A stretch of DNA of 64,000 nucleotides. It comes from Sinomonas humi (GTDB lineage Bacteria; Actinomycetota; Actinomycetes; Actinomycetales; Micrococcaceae). A program made the translations under genes and the position numbers. The notes under the pieces are model-generated. The model did no database searches. It saw only the letters and a program-made list of their open reading frames with translations, and was not told the DNA's origin. Numbering within the stretch: the stretch's first letter is position 1; the number at the start of each line of letters is the position of its first letter. Location of the stretch: NCBI RefSeq assembly GCF_000802235.1, contig NZ_JTDL01000082.1, positions 145,683-209,682 of the forward strand. Direction: 5' to 3'. Below are positions 10,732 through 18,263 of this stretch, one piece after another.

Positions 10732-11873
10732 TCGGCCACCGAGCCGTCCTTGTGCCGCCACACGGGGTTCCGCCAGCGATGCCCTTCGGCCGCGCGCTCG
10801 ACGACGTACTCCTCGTTCACTTCGATGCCGAGGCCAGGTCCGTCGGGGATCTTCACCATGCCGTCCTGGTAGTCGAATACCGAGGGGTCGGTGACGTAGT
10901 CGAGAAGGTCATTGGAAGTGTTGTAGTGAATCCCGAGGCTCTGCTCCTGAATGAACGCGTTGTAGCAGCCCGCGTCGATCTGCAGGCAGGTCGCGAGAGC
11001 GATCGGCCCGAGCGGGCAGTGCAGCGCCAGCGCGACGTCGTACGCCTCCGCCATGTTCGCGATCTTCCGGGCTTCGGTGATGCCCCCGCAGTGGGACGGG
11101 TCAGGCTGGATGATGTCCACCGCGCCGGTGGCGAGGATCTCCTTGAAATCCCAGCGGGAGTAGAGCCGCTCCCCCAGCGCAATCGGGGTCGGCGTGTTCC
11201 GCATGACGTCGAGGAGCGAACTCGCGTGCTCTGACAGCACCGGCTCCTCGATGAACATGAGCTTGAACGGCTCGAGCTCCTTGATGAGCACCTTGGCCAT
11301 GGGCTTGTGCACACGGCCATGGAAGTCGACGCCGATTCCGACGTTGGGACCCACAGCCTCCCGGATCGCCTGCACGTTCTCGAGGCAGCGTTCGACCTTG
11401 TCCCAGGTGTCGATGTACTGCAGCTCCTCCGTGCCGTTCATCTTCACGGCGGTGAAACCGCGGTCGACGGCGGCACGGGCGGCGGCCGCGGTATCGGCCG
11501 GACGGTCCCCGCCGATCCACGAGTAGGTCCGGATGGACTCCCGGACCCTGCCGCCGAGCAGTTCATGGACCGGAACGCCGAGCGCCTTGCCCTTGATGTC
11601 CCACAGGGCCTGGTCGATGCCGGCGATAGCGCTCATCATGATCGGGCCGCCGCGGTAGAAGCCAGCGCGGTACATGACGGTCCAGAGGTCCTCGATGTTG
11701 CGTGGATCCTGCCCCACGACGTAGTCCGCGAGCTCCTCGACGGCGGCAGCGACCGTCGCCGCGCGTCCTTCGACGACCGGCTCGCCCCACCCGGTCACCC
11801 CCTCGTCAGTCTCGATCTTGAGGAAGAGCCAACGCGGGGGGACGGTGTACGTCGTCAACGACGTGACTTTCAT
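10725..11873 (-). CDS. dgoD: D-galactonate dehydratase
   Basis: 382 residues, the length of E. coli DgoD. Enolase-superfamily enzyme removing water from D-galactonate to give 2-keto-3-deoxy-galactonate. Visible are the N-terminal capping domain ([20 protein letters not shown]), the metal ligand region [10 protein letters not shown] with the paired His, the second ligand in MFIEEPVL, the third in [12 protein letters not shown], and the catalytic His in LHCPLGP. Start ATG 11873 gives [13 protein letters not shown], matching the family N-terminus. It sits between dgoA and the SDR. Confidence 0.93.
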   Translation of the reverse strand: MKVTSLTTYTVPPRWLFLKIETDEGVTGWGEPVVEGRAATVAAAVEELADYVVGQDPRNIEDLWTVMYRAGFYRGGPIMMSAIAGIDQALWDIKGKALGVPVHELLGGRVRESIRTYSWIGGDRPADTAAAARAAVDRGFTAVKMNGTEELQYIDTWDKVERCLENVQAIREAVGPNVGIGVDFHGRVHKPMAKVLIKELEPFKLMFIEEPVLSEHASSLLDVMRNTPTPIALGERLYSRWDFKEILATGAVDIIQPDPSHCGGITEARKIANMAEAYDVALALHCPLGPIALATCLQIDAGCYNAFIQEQSLGIHYNTSNDLLDYVTDPSVFDYQDGMVKIPDGPGLGIEVNEEYVVERAAEGHRWRNPVWRHKDGSVAEW

Positions 11874-11898
11874 GATTCTCCTAGCGAGGTTGGTTGGC

Positions 11899-12504
11899 TC
11901 AGCGGGCGGCGTTGCGCCAGGCGGCCATGAGCTCGGCGGCCCGGTGGGCGACGTCGTCGGCGCTGCGGCCGGGCTTGTACAGGGTCGAGCCGATGCCAGC
12001 CCCGCCAGCACCCGCGGCGACCCATTCTCCGAGGTTTGACGCCGAGATCCCGCCTACGGGCAGCAGTTCCGTTCCCGGGGGCAGGACGGGGCGCCAAGCC
12101 TGCATTCCGCCGATCCCCACGGAGTCCGCGGGAAACAGCTTGAGCGCGGTCGCGCCCGCGGCGAGAGCCGCGAACGCCTCGCTCGGCGTTGCAACTCCGG
12201 GGTAGCTGCGCATCCCGGCCCCGACGGTCGCGCGGATCACGTCCTGATCCATGTTCGGCGAGACGATGATGTCGGAGCCTGCCTCCTTGGCCAGCTCCAC
12301 CTGCCCCACCGTGAGAACCGTCCCGGCACCCACCGCACAGTCGTCGGGGAGCGCAGCCCGAATGAGCTTGATCGATTCGAGGGGATCCGGCGAATTGAGC
12401 GGAACCTCGACGTAGCGGAAACCGGCTGCGTACAGCGCGTGACCGATCGTTTCGGCCTCAGGCGGTGTAATGCCGCGCAGGATGGCGACGAGTCCGGTGG
12501 TCAT
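11899..12504 (-). CDS. dgoA: 2-dehydro-3-deoxy-6-phosphogalactonate aldolase
   Basis: 201 residues, class I KDPG/KDPGal aldolase. It cleaves 2-keto-3-deoxy-6-phosphogalactonate into pyruvate and glyceraldehyde 3-phosphate. Seen in sequence: [20 protein letters not shown] at the N-terminus, catalytic-base Glu in [22 protein letters not shown], and the Schiff-base Lys in ATALKLFPA. Start ATG 12504 overlaps the dgoK stop (ATGA) and has GAGGA upstream. The PLNSP motif after the Glu favours KDPGal over KDPG. Confidence 0.92.
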   Translation of the reverse strand: MTTGLVAILRGITPPEAETIGHALYAAGFRYVEVPLNSPDPLESIKLIRAALPDDCAVGAGTVLTVGQVELAKEAGSDIIVSPNMDQDVIRATVGAGMRSYPGVATPSEAFAALAAGATALKLFPADSVGIGGMQAWRPVLPPGTELLPVGGISASNLGEWVAAGAGGAGIGSTLYKPGRSADDVAHRAAELMAAWRNAAR

Positions 12505-13547
12505 GAATCCTCCTTGTCGATGAGCCCGAGGGCGAGGGCGGTCCGCCATAGTCCTGCGACCACAGCGTCCTCGGGGGCGAGGTCCGAGGCGATGCCAGCT
12601 CGCTCGAGGGCTCGTGCGTAGCGCCCGCCTAGCTGGGCGTTGGCACAGATGGTGATCCGACCGCCCGCTATGTCCTGTTCCCCGATCCAGAGATGTGCGA
12701 ACCGCTCGACCTCTGCCCCGATCATGAGACCGGAGACGTAGTCCTTGACGGCGGTCGGCTCGAGTTCTCCCGCCATGACGAGCGTTCGTGCCGAGAAGAG
12801 CGAGGTCGCTACGTCGGTCGGGGCGGCGGGAACGGGCTCGGTCGCGGCGAACGCGACGTCCAGGCCTCGGTCGAAGGCGTCCAGGTCAGGGGCCTGCGGT
12901 TCCTCGGCGAGTCGCGCGACGATGCTGTGCTGCATGACCAGGCCGAAGAGCTCTCCGGTCATCGTGGTCACGAAGTCGGAGACGCGCGTTCCTTCGAGGC
13001 GAAGCCATTTCGTGTGGGTCCCGGGAAGGACGACGACGGCGGGCGAGCCTGCGCCGTCGTCGGCTGCATCCCCCGTGCCAGCGGCTGTATCCCCCGTGCC
13101 AGAAGGGAGTGTCCCAAGGACTTGGGTTTCCTCGCCGCGGATGACATCCGGATGATCGCTCGGGCTCCCAGCCGTGCCGTCCTTGAACAGGCCGGGAATG
13201 ATGAAGAGCGGGCCGAGCGGTGTCGGCACCTCGGTGAGGGACTCGGGTCGTTCAGTGAGGTCCACGGGGAGGTGACGGTACTCAGCCTCTGCCCAGCCCT
13301 GATTGCTGCCCACCATGCCGCAGGCCACGAGAGGGAGCCCAGGCGCGGACCGCAGCCACTCGCCGCAGAGGTCGTCGAGCTCCTGCTCGAAAGCGGCCGT
13401 GCGATTCTCTCCTGAGCGGGAGAGCGCGAGAACCCCGCGCCCGTCGAGTCGTCGGTCCAGCACGGTCCCGTCCTCGCCGAGGAGATACGCCCTGCAGGAG
13501 GTGGTGCCCCAGTCCAAGCCGACCATGCGTGCAGGGATATCGATCAT
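12501..13547 (-). CDS. dgoK: 2-dehydro-3-deoxygalactonokinase
   Basis: 348 residues, FGGY-unrelated DgoK kinase that phosphorylates 2-keto-3-deoxy-galactonate. Seen: VGLDWGTTSCRAYL (phosphate-1 motif), ACGMVGSNQGW, LPGTHTKW and MTGELFGL, all characteristic. The chain is about 55 residues longer than E. coli DgoK. Part of the excess is a Gly/Thr/Asp/Ala-rich insertion at about residues 149-167 built from a short direct repeat (GTGDTAAGTGDAADDGAG), also visible as a DNA repeat. Start ATG 13547; the next ATG, at 13526, would drop MIDIPAR. First gene of the operon, divergent from the IclR gene. Confidence 0.9.
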   Translation of the reverse strand: MIDIPARMVGLDWGTTSCRAYLLGEDGTVLDRRLDGRGVLALSRSGENRTAAFEQELDDLCGEWLRSAPGLPLVACGMVGSNQGWAEAEYRHLPVDLTERPESLTEVPTPLGPLFIIPGLFKDGTAGSPSDHPDVIRGEETQVLGTLPSGTGDTAAGTGDAADDGAGSPAVVVLPGTHTKWLRLEGTRVSDFVTTMTGELFGLVMQHSIVARLAEEPQAPDLDAFDRGLDVAFAATEPVPAAPTDVATSLFSARTLVMAGELEPTAVKDYVSGLMIGAEVERFAHLWIGEQDIAGGRITICANAQLGGRYARALERAGIASDLAPEDAVVAGLWRTALALGLIDKEDS

Positions 13548-13588
13548 GACCTGCAGTCTTCCTCCATGCGTCCCAACATGTCGAACTT

Positions 13589-13607
13589 CATCCCAGATAT
13601 AGGGATG
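13589..13607. promoter_or_regulatory. Candidate operator between dgoK and the IclR gene
   Basis: Perfect dyad CATCCC-N7-GGGATG in the short divergent intergenic region, immediately upstream of the -10-like box of the IclR gene. Position suggests autoregulation plus control of the dgo operon; the site is inferred, not matched to a known motif. Confidence 0.45.
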
Positions 13608-13613
13608 TAGGCT
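13608..13613 (+). promoter_or_regulatory. Candidate -10 box for leaderless IclR gene
   Basis: TAGGCT followed by 7 nt and the GTG start at 13621. The same hexamer at 7-8 nt precedes the starts at 37228 and 59154. Confidence 0.45.
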
Positions 13614-13620
13614 GGGTCTT

Positions 13621-14421
13621 GTGCCCCATGAGACCGCATTGCCACCCCAGGAGAACCGCCTGAACGCGCGAGACGCCGAACCTTCGCTTCCATCCGGAAC
13701 CCAGACGCTCGCGCGCGGCCTCGACATCATCCGCGCCGTGGCCGAGGGCGCACGCGATCTGAGGAGTGTCGCTGAGGCCACGGGGATCGGACGCAGTACC
13801 GCCCACCGGCTCGTACAGCTGCTCGATCGGTACGGCTACCTCCGAGTTGCAGGCGGGCGTGACTACGCTCTCGGCCCGGCGCTCATCGAATTCGGGTTCC
13901 AGGCACTCCACCAGAACCCATTGCCCGTCGTCGCCCGGCCCGTCCTCGAAGAGCTGGCCGAGAAGGTCCAGGACACCGTTCATCTGGCCATCGTCGACGG
14001 GGGCGAGGTTCTGTACCTCGACAAGATCGAGGGCACGCGTGGGGCTGAGATGCGCTCGCGGATCGGGCATCGCATGCCGCTCACGCGCACCGGCATCGGC
14101 AAGGCCCTCATCCTTGACCGGGACAGCGACTGGCAGCGGCTCTACGAGGCCGAACGCTCTGGGGACCCAGGCCGCGTCGAAGAGTTCCTCCGCCGAATGC
14201 ACGAGTACTCCCGGCATGGCGCCGCGATGGATCTCGAAGAGAATGAGCCCGGAATCCGCTGCGTTGCCGCCCCTATCCGAGACGCAGGGGCCAGCATCGT
14301 GGCTGCAGTCAGCGTTTCCGCGACCAAGCCGTTCATGCCCGCCCAACGGATGCGCGGACTCGTCCCGGTCGTCCAGAAGGCCGCCCGGTCAATCTCGAGA
14401 TCGCTCGGCTTCGCGGGCTGA
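13621..14421 (+). CDS. IclR-family transcriptional regulator, probable dgo regulator
   Basis: 266 residues with an N-terminal winged helix-turn-helix at about residues 25-85 (LARGLDIIRAVAEGARDLRS, then IGRSTAHRLVQLLDRYGYLR) and a C-terminal IclR ligand domain (VHLAIVDGGEVLYLDKIEG, RMPLTRTGIGKALIL, CVAAPIRD). Divergent from dgoK with a 73-bp gap holding a CATCCC/GGGATG dyad, so it likely senses galactonate or a breakdown product and controls the operon. Note that E. coli DgoR is GntR-type, so this is a different regulator class. The GTG start follows a -10-like box at leaderless spacing. Confidence 0.88.
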   Translation: MPHETALPPQENRLNARDAEPSLPSGTQTLARGLDIIRAVAEGARDLRSVAEATGIGRSTAHRLVQLLDRYGYLRVAGGRDYALGPALIEFGFQALHQNPLPVVARPVLEELAEKVQDTVHLAIVDGGEVLYLDKIEGTRGAEMRSRIGHRMPLTRTGIGKALILDRDSDWQRLYEAERSGDPGRVEEFLRRMHEYSRHGAAMDLEENEPGIRCVAAPIRDAGASIVAAVSVSATKPFMPAQRMRGLVPVVQKAARSISRSLGFAG

Positions 14422-14434
14422 AACCCCGTCTGAT

Positions 14435-14512
14435 GGTCACCTCCCGCGGGTCCACGTTTCCATGACCGACGGTAGGTGACTACTGAACGGGCGATGACCC
14501 GCGGGACGTGAC
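14435..14512. repeat. Copy of dispersed intergenic repeat (GTGACCACTGAACGG family)
   Basis: Contains GGTCACCTCCCGCGGGT, then GGTAGGTGACTACTGAACGG and GACCCGCGGGACGTGAC. The same blocks recur at 43601-43705. Here the element overlaps the 3' end of the minus-strand dehydrogenase gene and supplies its last codons (VTSRGSSPVQ, stop). Confidence 0.7.
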
Positions 14513-15562
14513 GGTTGGATGGCCGAATCGCAGCAGCACCTTGCCCGACGTCGAAGCATCCCTGGCGATGGCAAATGCCTCGAGCGCCTCGTCGACATCG
14601 AACACATGCGTGACCACGGCGGATGGATCGATCTCTCCCGCAGCGAGGGCCGCGATGACCTCGTCGATCTCATCGTTGAACCGGAAGGAGCCCACAAGCT
14701 CAAGCTCCCTTGCAATCGCGATCGAGACCGGCACTGGCTGGTCTCCTGGCGGCAGGAGGCCGAGCATGACGACCCGACCTCCTCGCGTGGCCGCCCTGAT
14801 GGCCGTCCGCAGCCCAGGGGCACTCCCCGAGGATTCGATCACGACGTCGGCGTCGAGGCCTTCGAGTTCGCTCGCCTCCGATGCGAGCACTGTCCGGCTC
14901 GCGCCGAGTTCCTTGGCACGCGCCAGGGGTGCCTCAAAGAGATCCGTCACGAAGATCTCGCCCGCGCCGTGGTGTGAGAGGACGGCGACGACGAGTGCGC
15001 CGATCGGACCGGCACCGACTACGAGAACGCGTCTGCCAGCGACGTCGCCAGCCTGCTTGACGGCATGCCACGCGACGCTGAGGGGCTCGATGAGGGCCGC
15101 TGTGCGCGCATCCAAGTCCCCCGGGATGGGCCGCAGCATGCGGGAGGGAAGGGCAACGACGTCGGCGAACGCGCCATTGCGGTGCGGGTGGGTCGCTGCG
15201 CTGCCGAGATAGGTCCCACCTGGCGAGAGGTTCGGGCGACTGGACGGGAACCTGGGGCCGTCGCCCGGCCCGGGAGTCGCGGGATGAACGGCGACGCGCA
15301 CACCCTCTGCGGGCCCGCTCCCATCTTCTGCAGAGCGCACAACGCGCCCGATGATTTCGTGGCCCAGCACGAGCGGATCCTTCAGGATCGACTCGCCGGC
15401 GGCCCCGTGCAGCCAGTAGTGGAGGTCAGAACCGCAAATTCCGCCGAGCTCGATGGCCACGAGGGATTCATCCGGTCCGGGGATCGGTGCCTCAAGAACG
15501 TCCACCCGGAGATCATCGCGTCCGTGCGCGACGACGGCGCGAACGCCCGCTTCTGTCTTCAT
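14480..15562 (-). CDS. Zinc-dependent alcohol dehydrogenase, L-idonate 5-dehydrogenase-like, without structural-zinc cysteines
   Basis: 360 residues, medium-chain dehydrogenase. Catalytic zinc ligands are visible: Cys in GGICGSDLHYW, His-Glu in LVLGHEIIG, and the later Glu in LIEPLSVAWHA; GAGPIGA is the NAD(P)-binding turn. The GICGSDLHYWLHG stretch is typical of L-idonate 5-dehydrogenases and their relatives. The lobe that normally holds four structural-zinc cysteines is present (HPATPGPGDGPRFPSSRPNL) but contains none. The last ten residues are encoded by a dispersed repeat element. It is convergent with the IclR gene, and its own promoter faces the aminotransferase gene. Confidence 0.85.
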   Translation of the reverse strand: MKTEAGVRAVVAHGRDDLRVDVLEAPIPGPDESLVAIELGGICGSDLHYWLHGAAGESILKDPLVLGHEIIGRVVRSAEDGSGPAEGVRVAVHPATPGPGDGPRFPSSRPNLSPGGTYLGSAATHPHRNGAFADVVALPSRMLRPIPGDLDARTAALIEPLSVAWHAVKQAGDVAGRRVLVVGAGPIGALVVAVLSHHGAGEIFVTDLFEAPLARAKELGASRTVLASEASELEGLDADVVIESSGSAPGLRTAIRAATRGGRVVMLGLLPPGDQPVPVSIAIARELELVGSFRFNDEIDEVIAALAAGEIDPSAVVTHVFDVDEALEAFAIARDASTSGKVLLRFGHPTVTSRGSSPVQ

Positions 15563-15685
15563 TCTTCCTTTTCCTTTAGTCGAATTTCCCGCTATGGAAA
15601 TTGCTCAACCCATCCGACCGGTCCGCTCGGGTGAACAATTTTGCGCGTTTCGACAATGGTACGGCCGAGAGGCCGATTCACCGTC

Positions 15686-15700
15686 ATAAGTCGTGCTTAT
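15686..15700. promoter_or_regulatory. LysR-type (Nac-like) site 1, ATA-N9-TAT
   Basis: ATAAG-TCGTG-CTTAT, a perfect 5-bp dyad fitting ATA-N9-TAT and preceded by GTC. It lies about 40 nt upstream of a TATATA -10-like box at 15741-15746 and 95 nt before the aminotransferase start. Shares the GTCATAA half with the sites at 19220 and 23531. Confidence 0.6.
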
Positions 15701-15794
15701 CCGTCCACTCAATCTACGTCTTATCCAAAAGAGCCGTGCGTATATAAGGTCGAAAGAAGTCCACGACTTCCCCGCCCACTCTCTTGGAGGAGAC

Positions 15795-17003
15795 ATGTCC
15801 GAGTACCAGCCGGCCTCGCGGGTCACCCGCATCCGGGAGTCCGCGAGCGTCCTTGCGGCGGCGCGGGTCCGCGAGCTCAAGGCAGAGGGCCGGTCAATCA
15901 TCGACCTCACAGTCGGTGAGCCGGACTTCGACACCCCGGACCACGTGAAGCAAGCCGCGATCGCCGCAATCGAGGCCGGTGAGACGAAGTACACGGCCGT
16001 CACGGGAACGCCCCAGCTTCGCTCGGCGATTTTGAACCACGTCGAGCGCCGCACCGGCATCCTCTACAGCGCCGCCGAGATCACCATCGCGGGTGGAGCG
16101 AAGCAGGTCATCTTCACAGCCTTCATGGCTTCGCTCAACGAGGGCGACGAGGTAATCGTCCCCGCCCCCTACTGGGTCTCCTACCCCGACATGGTCCTGG
16201 CCAACGACGGCACCCCCGTGATCGTCCCCTGCGGGGACGAGGTGGGCTTCAAGCTGACCCCAGAGGCTCTCGCCGCCGCCATCACGCCGGCTACGAAGTG
16301 GGTCATCCTCAACGCGCCCTCGAACCCGACCGGCGTCGTGTACACCCGGGCCGAGCTCGAGGCCCTCGCCGCCGTTCTGGAAGAGAATCCGGACGTCTAC
16401 GTCCTGACCGACGAGATCTATGACGAGATCTACTACGGCGAAGGGCAGATCACCAGCCTCGTCGGCGCCGCTCCGCAGCTCAGGGACCGCGTCCTCGTGG
16501 TCAACGGCGTCTCGAAGGCCTACGCGATGACCGGCTGGCGGCTGGGCTACGCCGTCGGGCCGGCTCCACTCGTCGCCTCGATCAACAAGCTCCAGTCCCA
16601 GATCTCCTCGTGCCCATCCTCCATCAGCCAGGCAGCCGCGACCGCCGCGCTCACAGGCGACCAGTCCTTCGTGGCCGAGTGCGTCGAGGCGTACCGCGAG
16701 CGGCGAGATGTCGCAGTAGCCGGCCTCAAGGCCGTCGAAGGCCTTGCCTGCGAAACACCACAGGGTGCGTTCTACGCCTACGTGAAGTGTGCGGGTGCCG
16801 TCGGTAAGACGACGCCCGATGGAGCCAGGATCGAAAATGACCAGGACTTCGTCCTCTACCTGCTCGACTCGGCATCGGTAGCGGTCATTCCGGGTTCGTC
16901 ATATGGCCTCGGACCATATTTCCGAATTTCTTTTGCCACCTCACTGGAGACCATTAAGGCCGGCGTAGAGGCTATCGATAAGGCCGTCCGTGCCCTCAAC
17001 TAA
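15795..17003 (+). CDS. Aspartate aminotransferase-family (class I) PLP enzyme
   Basis: 402 residues, fold-type I aminotransferase of the subgroup Ib style. Seen: DLTVGEPDFDTPDHVKQAA, YTAVTGTPQLR, PAPYWVSYPDM, NAPSNPTG, LTDEIYDEIYY, and the PLP lysine in VVNGVSKAYAMTGWRLGY, plus the substrate-carboxylate Arg in YFRISFATS. Start ATG 15795 has GGAGGAG upstream; the preceding about 230 bp is markedly AT-richer and carries promoter-like sequence. It is followed after 24 nt by the aldolase gene. In this context it may deaminate a glutamate derivative released by the oxoprolinase, using a 2-oxoacid acceptor; the substrate is inferred. Confidence 0.9.
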   Translation: MSEYQPASRVTRIRESASVLAAARVRELKAEGRSIIDLTVGEPDFDTPDHVKQAAIAAIEAGETKYTAVTGTPQLRSAILNHVERRTGILYSAAEITIAGGAKQVIFTAFMASLNEGDEVIVPAPYWVSYPDMVLANDGTPVIVPCGDEVGFKLTPEALAAAITPATKWVILNAPSNPTGVVYTRAELEALAAVLEENPDVYVLTDEIYDEIYYGEGQITSLVGAAPQLRDRVLVVNGVSKAYAMTGWRLGYAVGPAPLVASINKLQSQISSCPSSISQAAATAALTGDQSFVAECVEAYRERRDVAVAGLKAVEGLACETPQGAFYAYVKCAGAVGKTTPDGARIENDQDFVLYLLDSASVAVIPGSSYGLGPYFRISFATSLETIKAGVEAIDKAVRALN

Positions 17004-17027
17004 TCCCTCCAACTGAAAAAGAGAACC

Positions 17028-17711
17028 ATGGAACAGATGATCCACGTCAAGACCAAGTTCGAGCGCCCGGACGCCGATGTCGTCAAGCGCCTCTCTGCGT
17101 TTTCGTCGGCGACGATTCACGAGGCCCAGGGCCGCAAAGGCGCCCTCAGCTCGCGCATCAAGCCGATTGACCGCTCGATGTCCTTCTGTGGCCCTGCCGT
17201 CACCGTGCGCTGCGCCCCCCGAGACAACCTCATGCTCCAGGTGGCCATCCACTATGCGCAGGAGGGCGACGTCGTCCTCGTGGGCGCGGGCGAATTCACC
17301 GAGGCTGGGACGTTCGGCGACGTCCTCGGCAACGCCATGAAGGCCAAGGGAATCGCCGCGATGGTCACCGACTCGGGCGTCCGTGACACCGCAGACCTCA
17401 TCGAGCTCGGCCTCCCAGTGTTCTCGGGGAGCATTTCCATCAAGGGCACCGTCAAGGAGACGCTCGGGCCGATCAACCACCCGATCGTCATCGGCGACGA
17501 GGTCATCTACCCGGGTGACATCCTCAAGGGCGACGCCGACGGCGTCGTCGTCGTGCGGCGCGAGGAGGCCGAAGAGGTCATCGCGCTGTCTCAGGCCCGG
17601 GTCGACAAGGAGAACGAGCTCATCAAGGCCTACCACGCCGGTGGGACGACGATCGAGCTCTGCAACCTCACAGACGTCCTGAAGGACAAGGGCCTCTTGG
17701 TCGAGGACTGA
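17028..17711 (+). CDS. 4-carboxy-4-hydroxy-2-oxoadipate / 4-hydroxy-4-methyl-2-oxoglutarate aldolase-like (RraA fold)
   Basis: 227 residues, the length of class II pyruvate aldolases such as LigK/ProA. The catalytic D-X20-R-D signature is exact: Asp98 in GTFGDVLGN and Arg119-Asp120 in DSGVRDTAD. The family splits 4-hydroxy-4-substituted 2-oxoglutarates into pyruvate and a second oxoacid, and also decarboxylates oxaloacetate. True RraA RNase E inhibitors are shorter, so an enzyme is favoured. It follows the aminotransferase by 24 nt, so the pair could deaminate and then cleave a 4-hydroxy-4-substituted glutamate. No aromatic protocatechuate pathway genes are nearby. Confidence 0.87.
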   Translation: MEQMIHVKTKFERPDADVVKRLSAFSSATIHEAQGRKGALSSRIKPIDRSMSFCGPAVTVRCAPRDNLMLQVAIHYAQEGDVVLVGAGEFTEAGTFGDVLGNAMKAKGIAAMVTDSGVRDTADLIELGLPVFSGSISIKGTVKETLGPINHPIVIGDEVIYPGDILKGDADGVVVVRREEAEEVIALSQARVDKENELIKAYHAGGTTIELCNLTDVLKDKGLLVED

Positions 17712-17740
17712 TCCCCGCCTCATCAACAAGACTCGCTCAG

Positions 17741-17769
17741 CGCCCCCGTTCTCCGGAACGGGGGCGTTT
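17741..17769 (+). terminator. Rho-independent-type terminator after the aldolase gene
   Basis: 10-bp perfect stem CGCCCCCGTT / AACGGGGGCG with a 6-nt loop, followed by TTTCG. Confidence 0.8.
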
Positions 17770-17771
17770 CG

Positions 17772-17807
17772 CAGTTACCGAGAAACGTCAAGCAGTTACG
17801 GAGAAAC
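17772..17807. repeat. Tandem CAGTTAC(C/G)GAGAAAC repeat
   Basis: Two 15-nt copies at 17772-17786 and 17793-17807, period 21, differing at one base, placed between two terminator hairpins. Confidence 0.6.
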
Positions 17808-17842
17808 AAGAAGAGGGCCCTCCCGGGGGCCCTCTTCTTTCC
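17808..17842. terminator. Second hairpin terminator
   Basis: Perfect 13-bp stem AAGAAGAGGGCCC / GGGCCCTCTTCTT, followed by a short T run. It lies between the aldolase gene and the small minus-strand gene, so it may serve both directions. Confidence 0.8.
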
Positions 17843-17867
17843 TGCTGAATTTTTATCGAATCGCGCT

Positions 17868-18092
17868 CTACCAGATCGCTCCTTCTGCAACCCGCCGCTT
17901 CGCCTCGACAAGCATCCACTCAGCGCTTCCGCCGTCATGGGTGGGCATGATGCTTCCTTCGAAGACGAACAATGGCTCGCTCGGCGAATCGACGGGCTGC
18001 CAAAGTCCGTTGGTGGGGCAGTGCGTTCCTGTCCGAACGATCATGCTCTGGGACTTCCTCAGGTTCCAACTGGTGTGGCTGATCTTTTTCAT
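17868..18092 (-). CDS. Small YjzC-like protein, 74 residues or fewer
   Basis: Open frame containing MIVRTGTHCPTNGLWQPV and then LFVFEGSIMPTHDGGSAEW. The spacing CP-x-x-G-x-W ... G-x-x-MP ... W resembles small single-domain proteins of the YjzC type (P-x-x-G-x-Y ... G-x-x-x-PP ... W), known in Gram-positives and as Cys-bearing versions in proteobacteria. Function unknown. The start is uncertain: 18092 (MKKISHTSWNL) or 18044 (MIVRTG). It is the only gene-like sequence between the aldolase terminators and the LysR gene; base composition is less GC-rich than its neighbours. Confidence 0.5.
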   Translation of the reverse strand: MKKISHTSWNLRKSQSMIVRTGTHCPTNGLWQPVDSPSEPLFVFEGSIMPTHDGGSAEWMLVEAKRRVAEGAIW

Positions 18093-18263
18093 TTCAGGCT
18101 TCCTCGCGCTGCGTCAGCTGGTTTTCGCTGACTTAAGAATTGATCCGATAGCTCAATGGTAGGCAGCAGAATAGGGCGCTGAATAAGATCAAAGTCGAGT
18201 GCCTAGATAAGGCTCCGCTATGGATGGCCTCTGCGCCGGACAGGCACGGGGCGAGTTGGAGTC

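Noticed and set aside
18145..18200. tRNA-like stretch (GATAGCTCAATGGTAGGCAGCAG)
   Set aside because: Looks like a D-arm, but there is no following anticodon stem, no GGTTCGA T-loop and no acceptor pairing.
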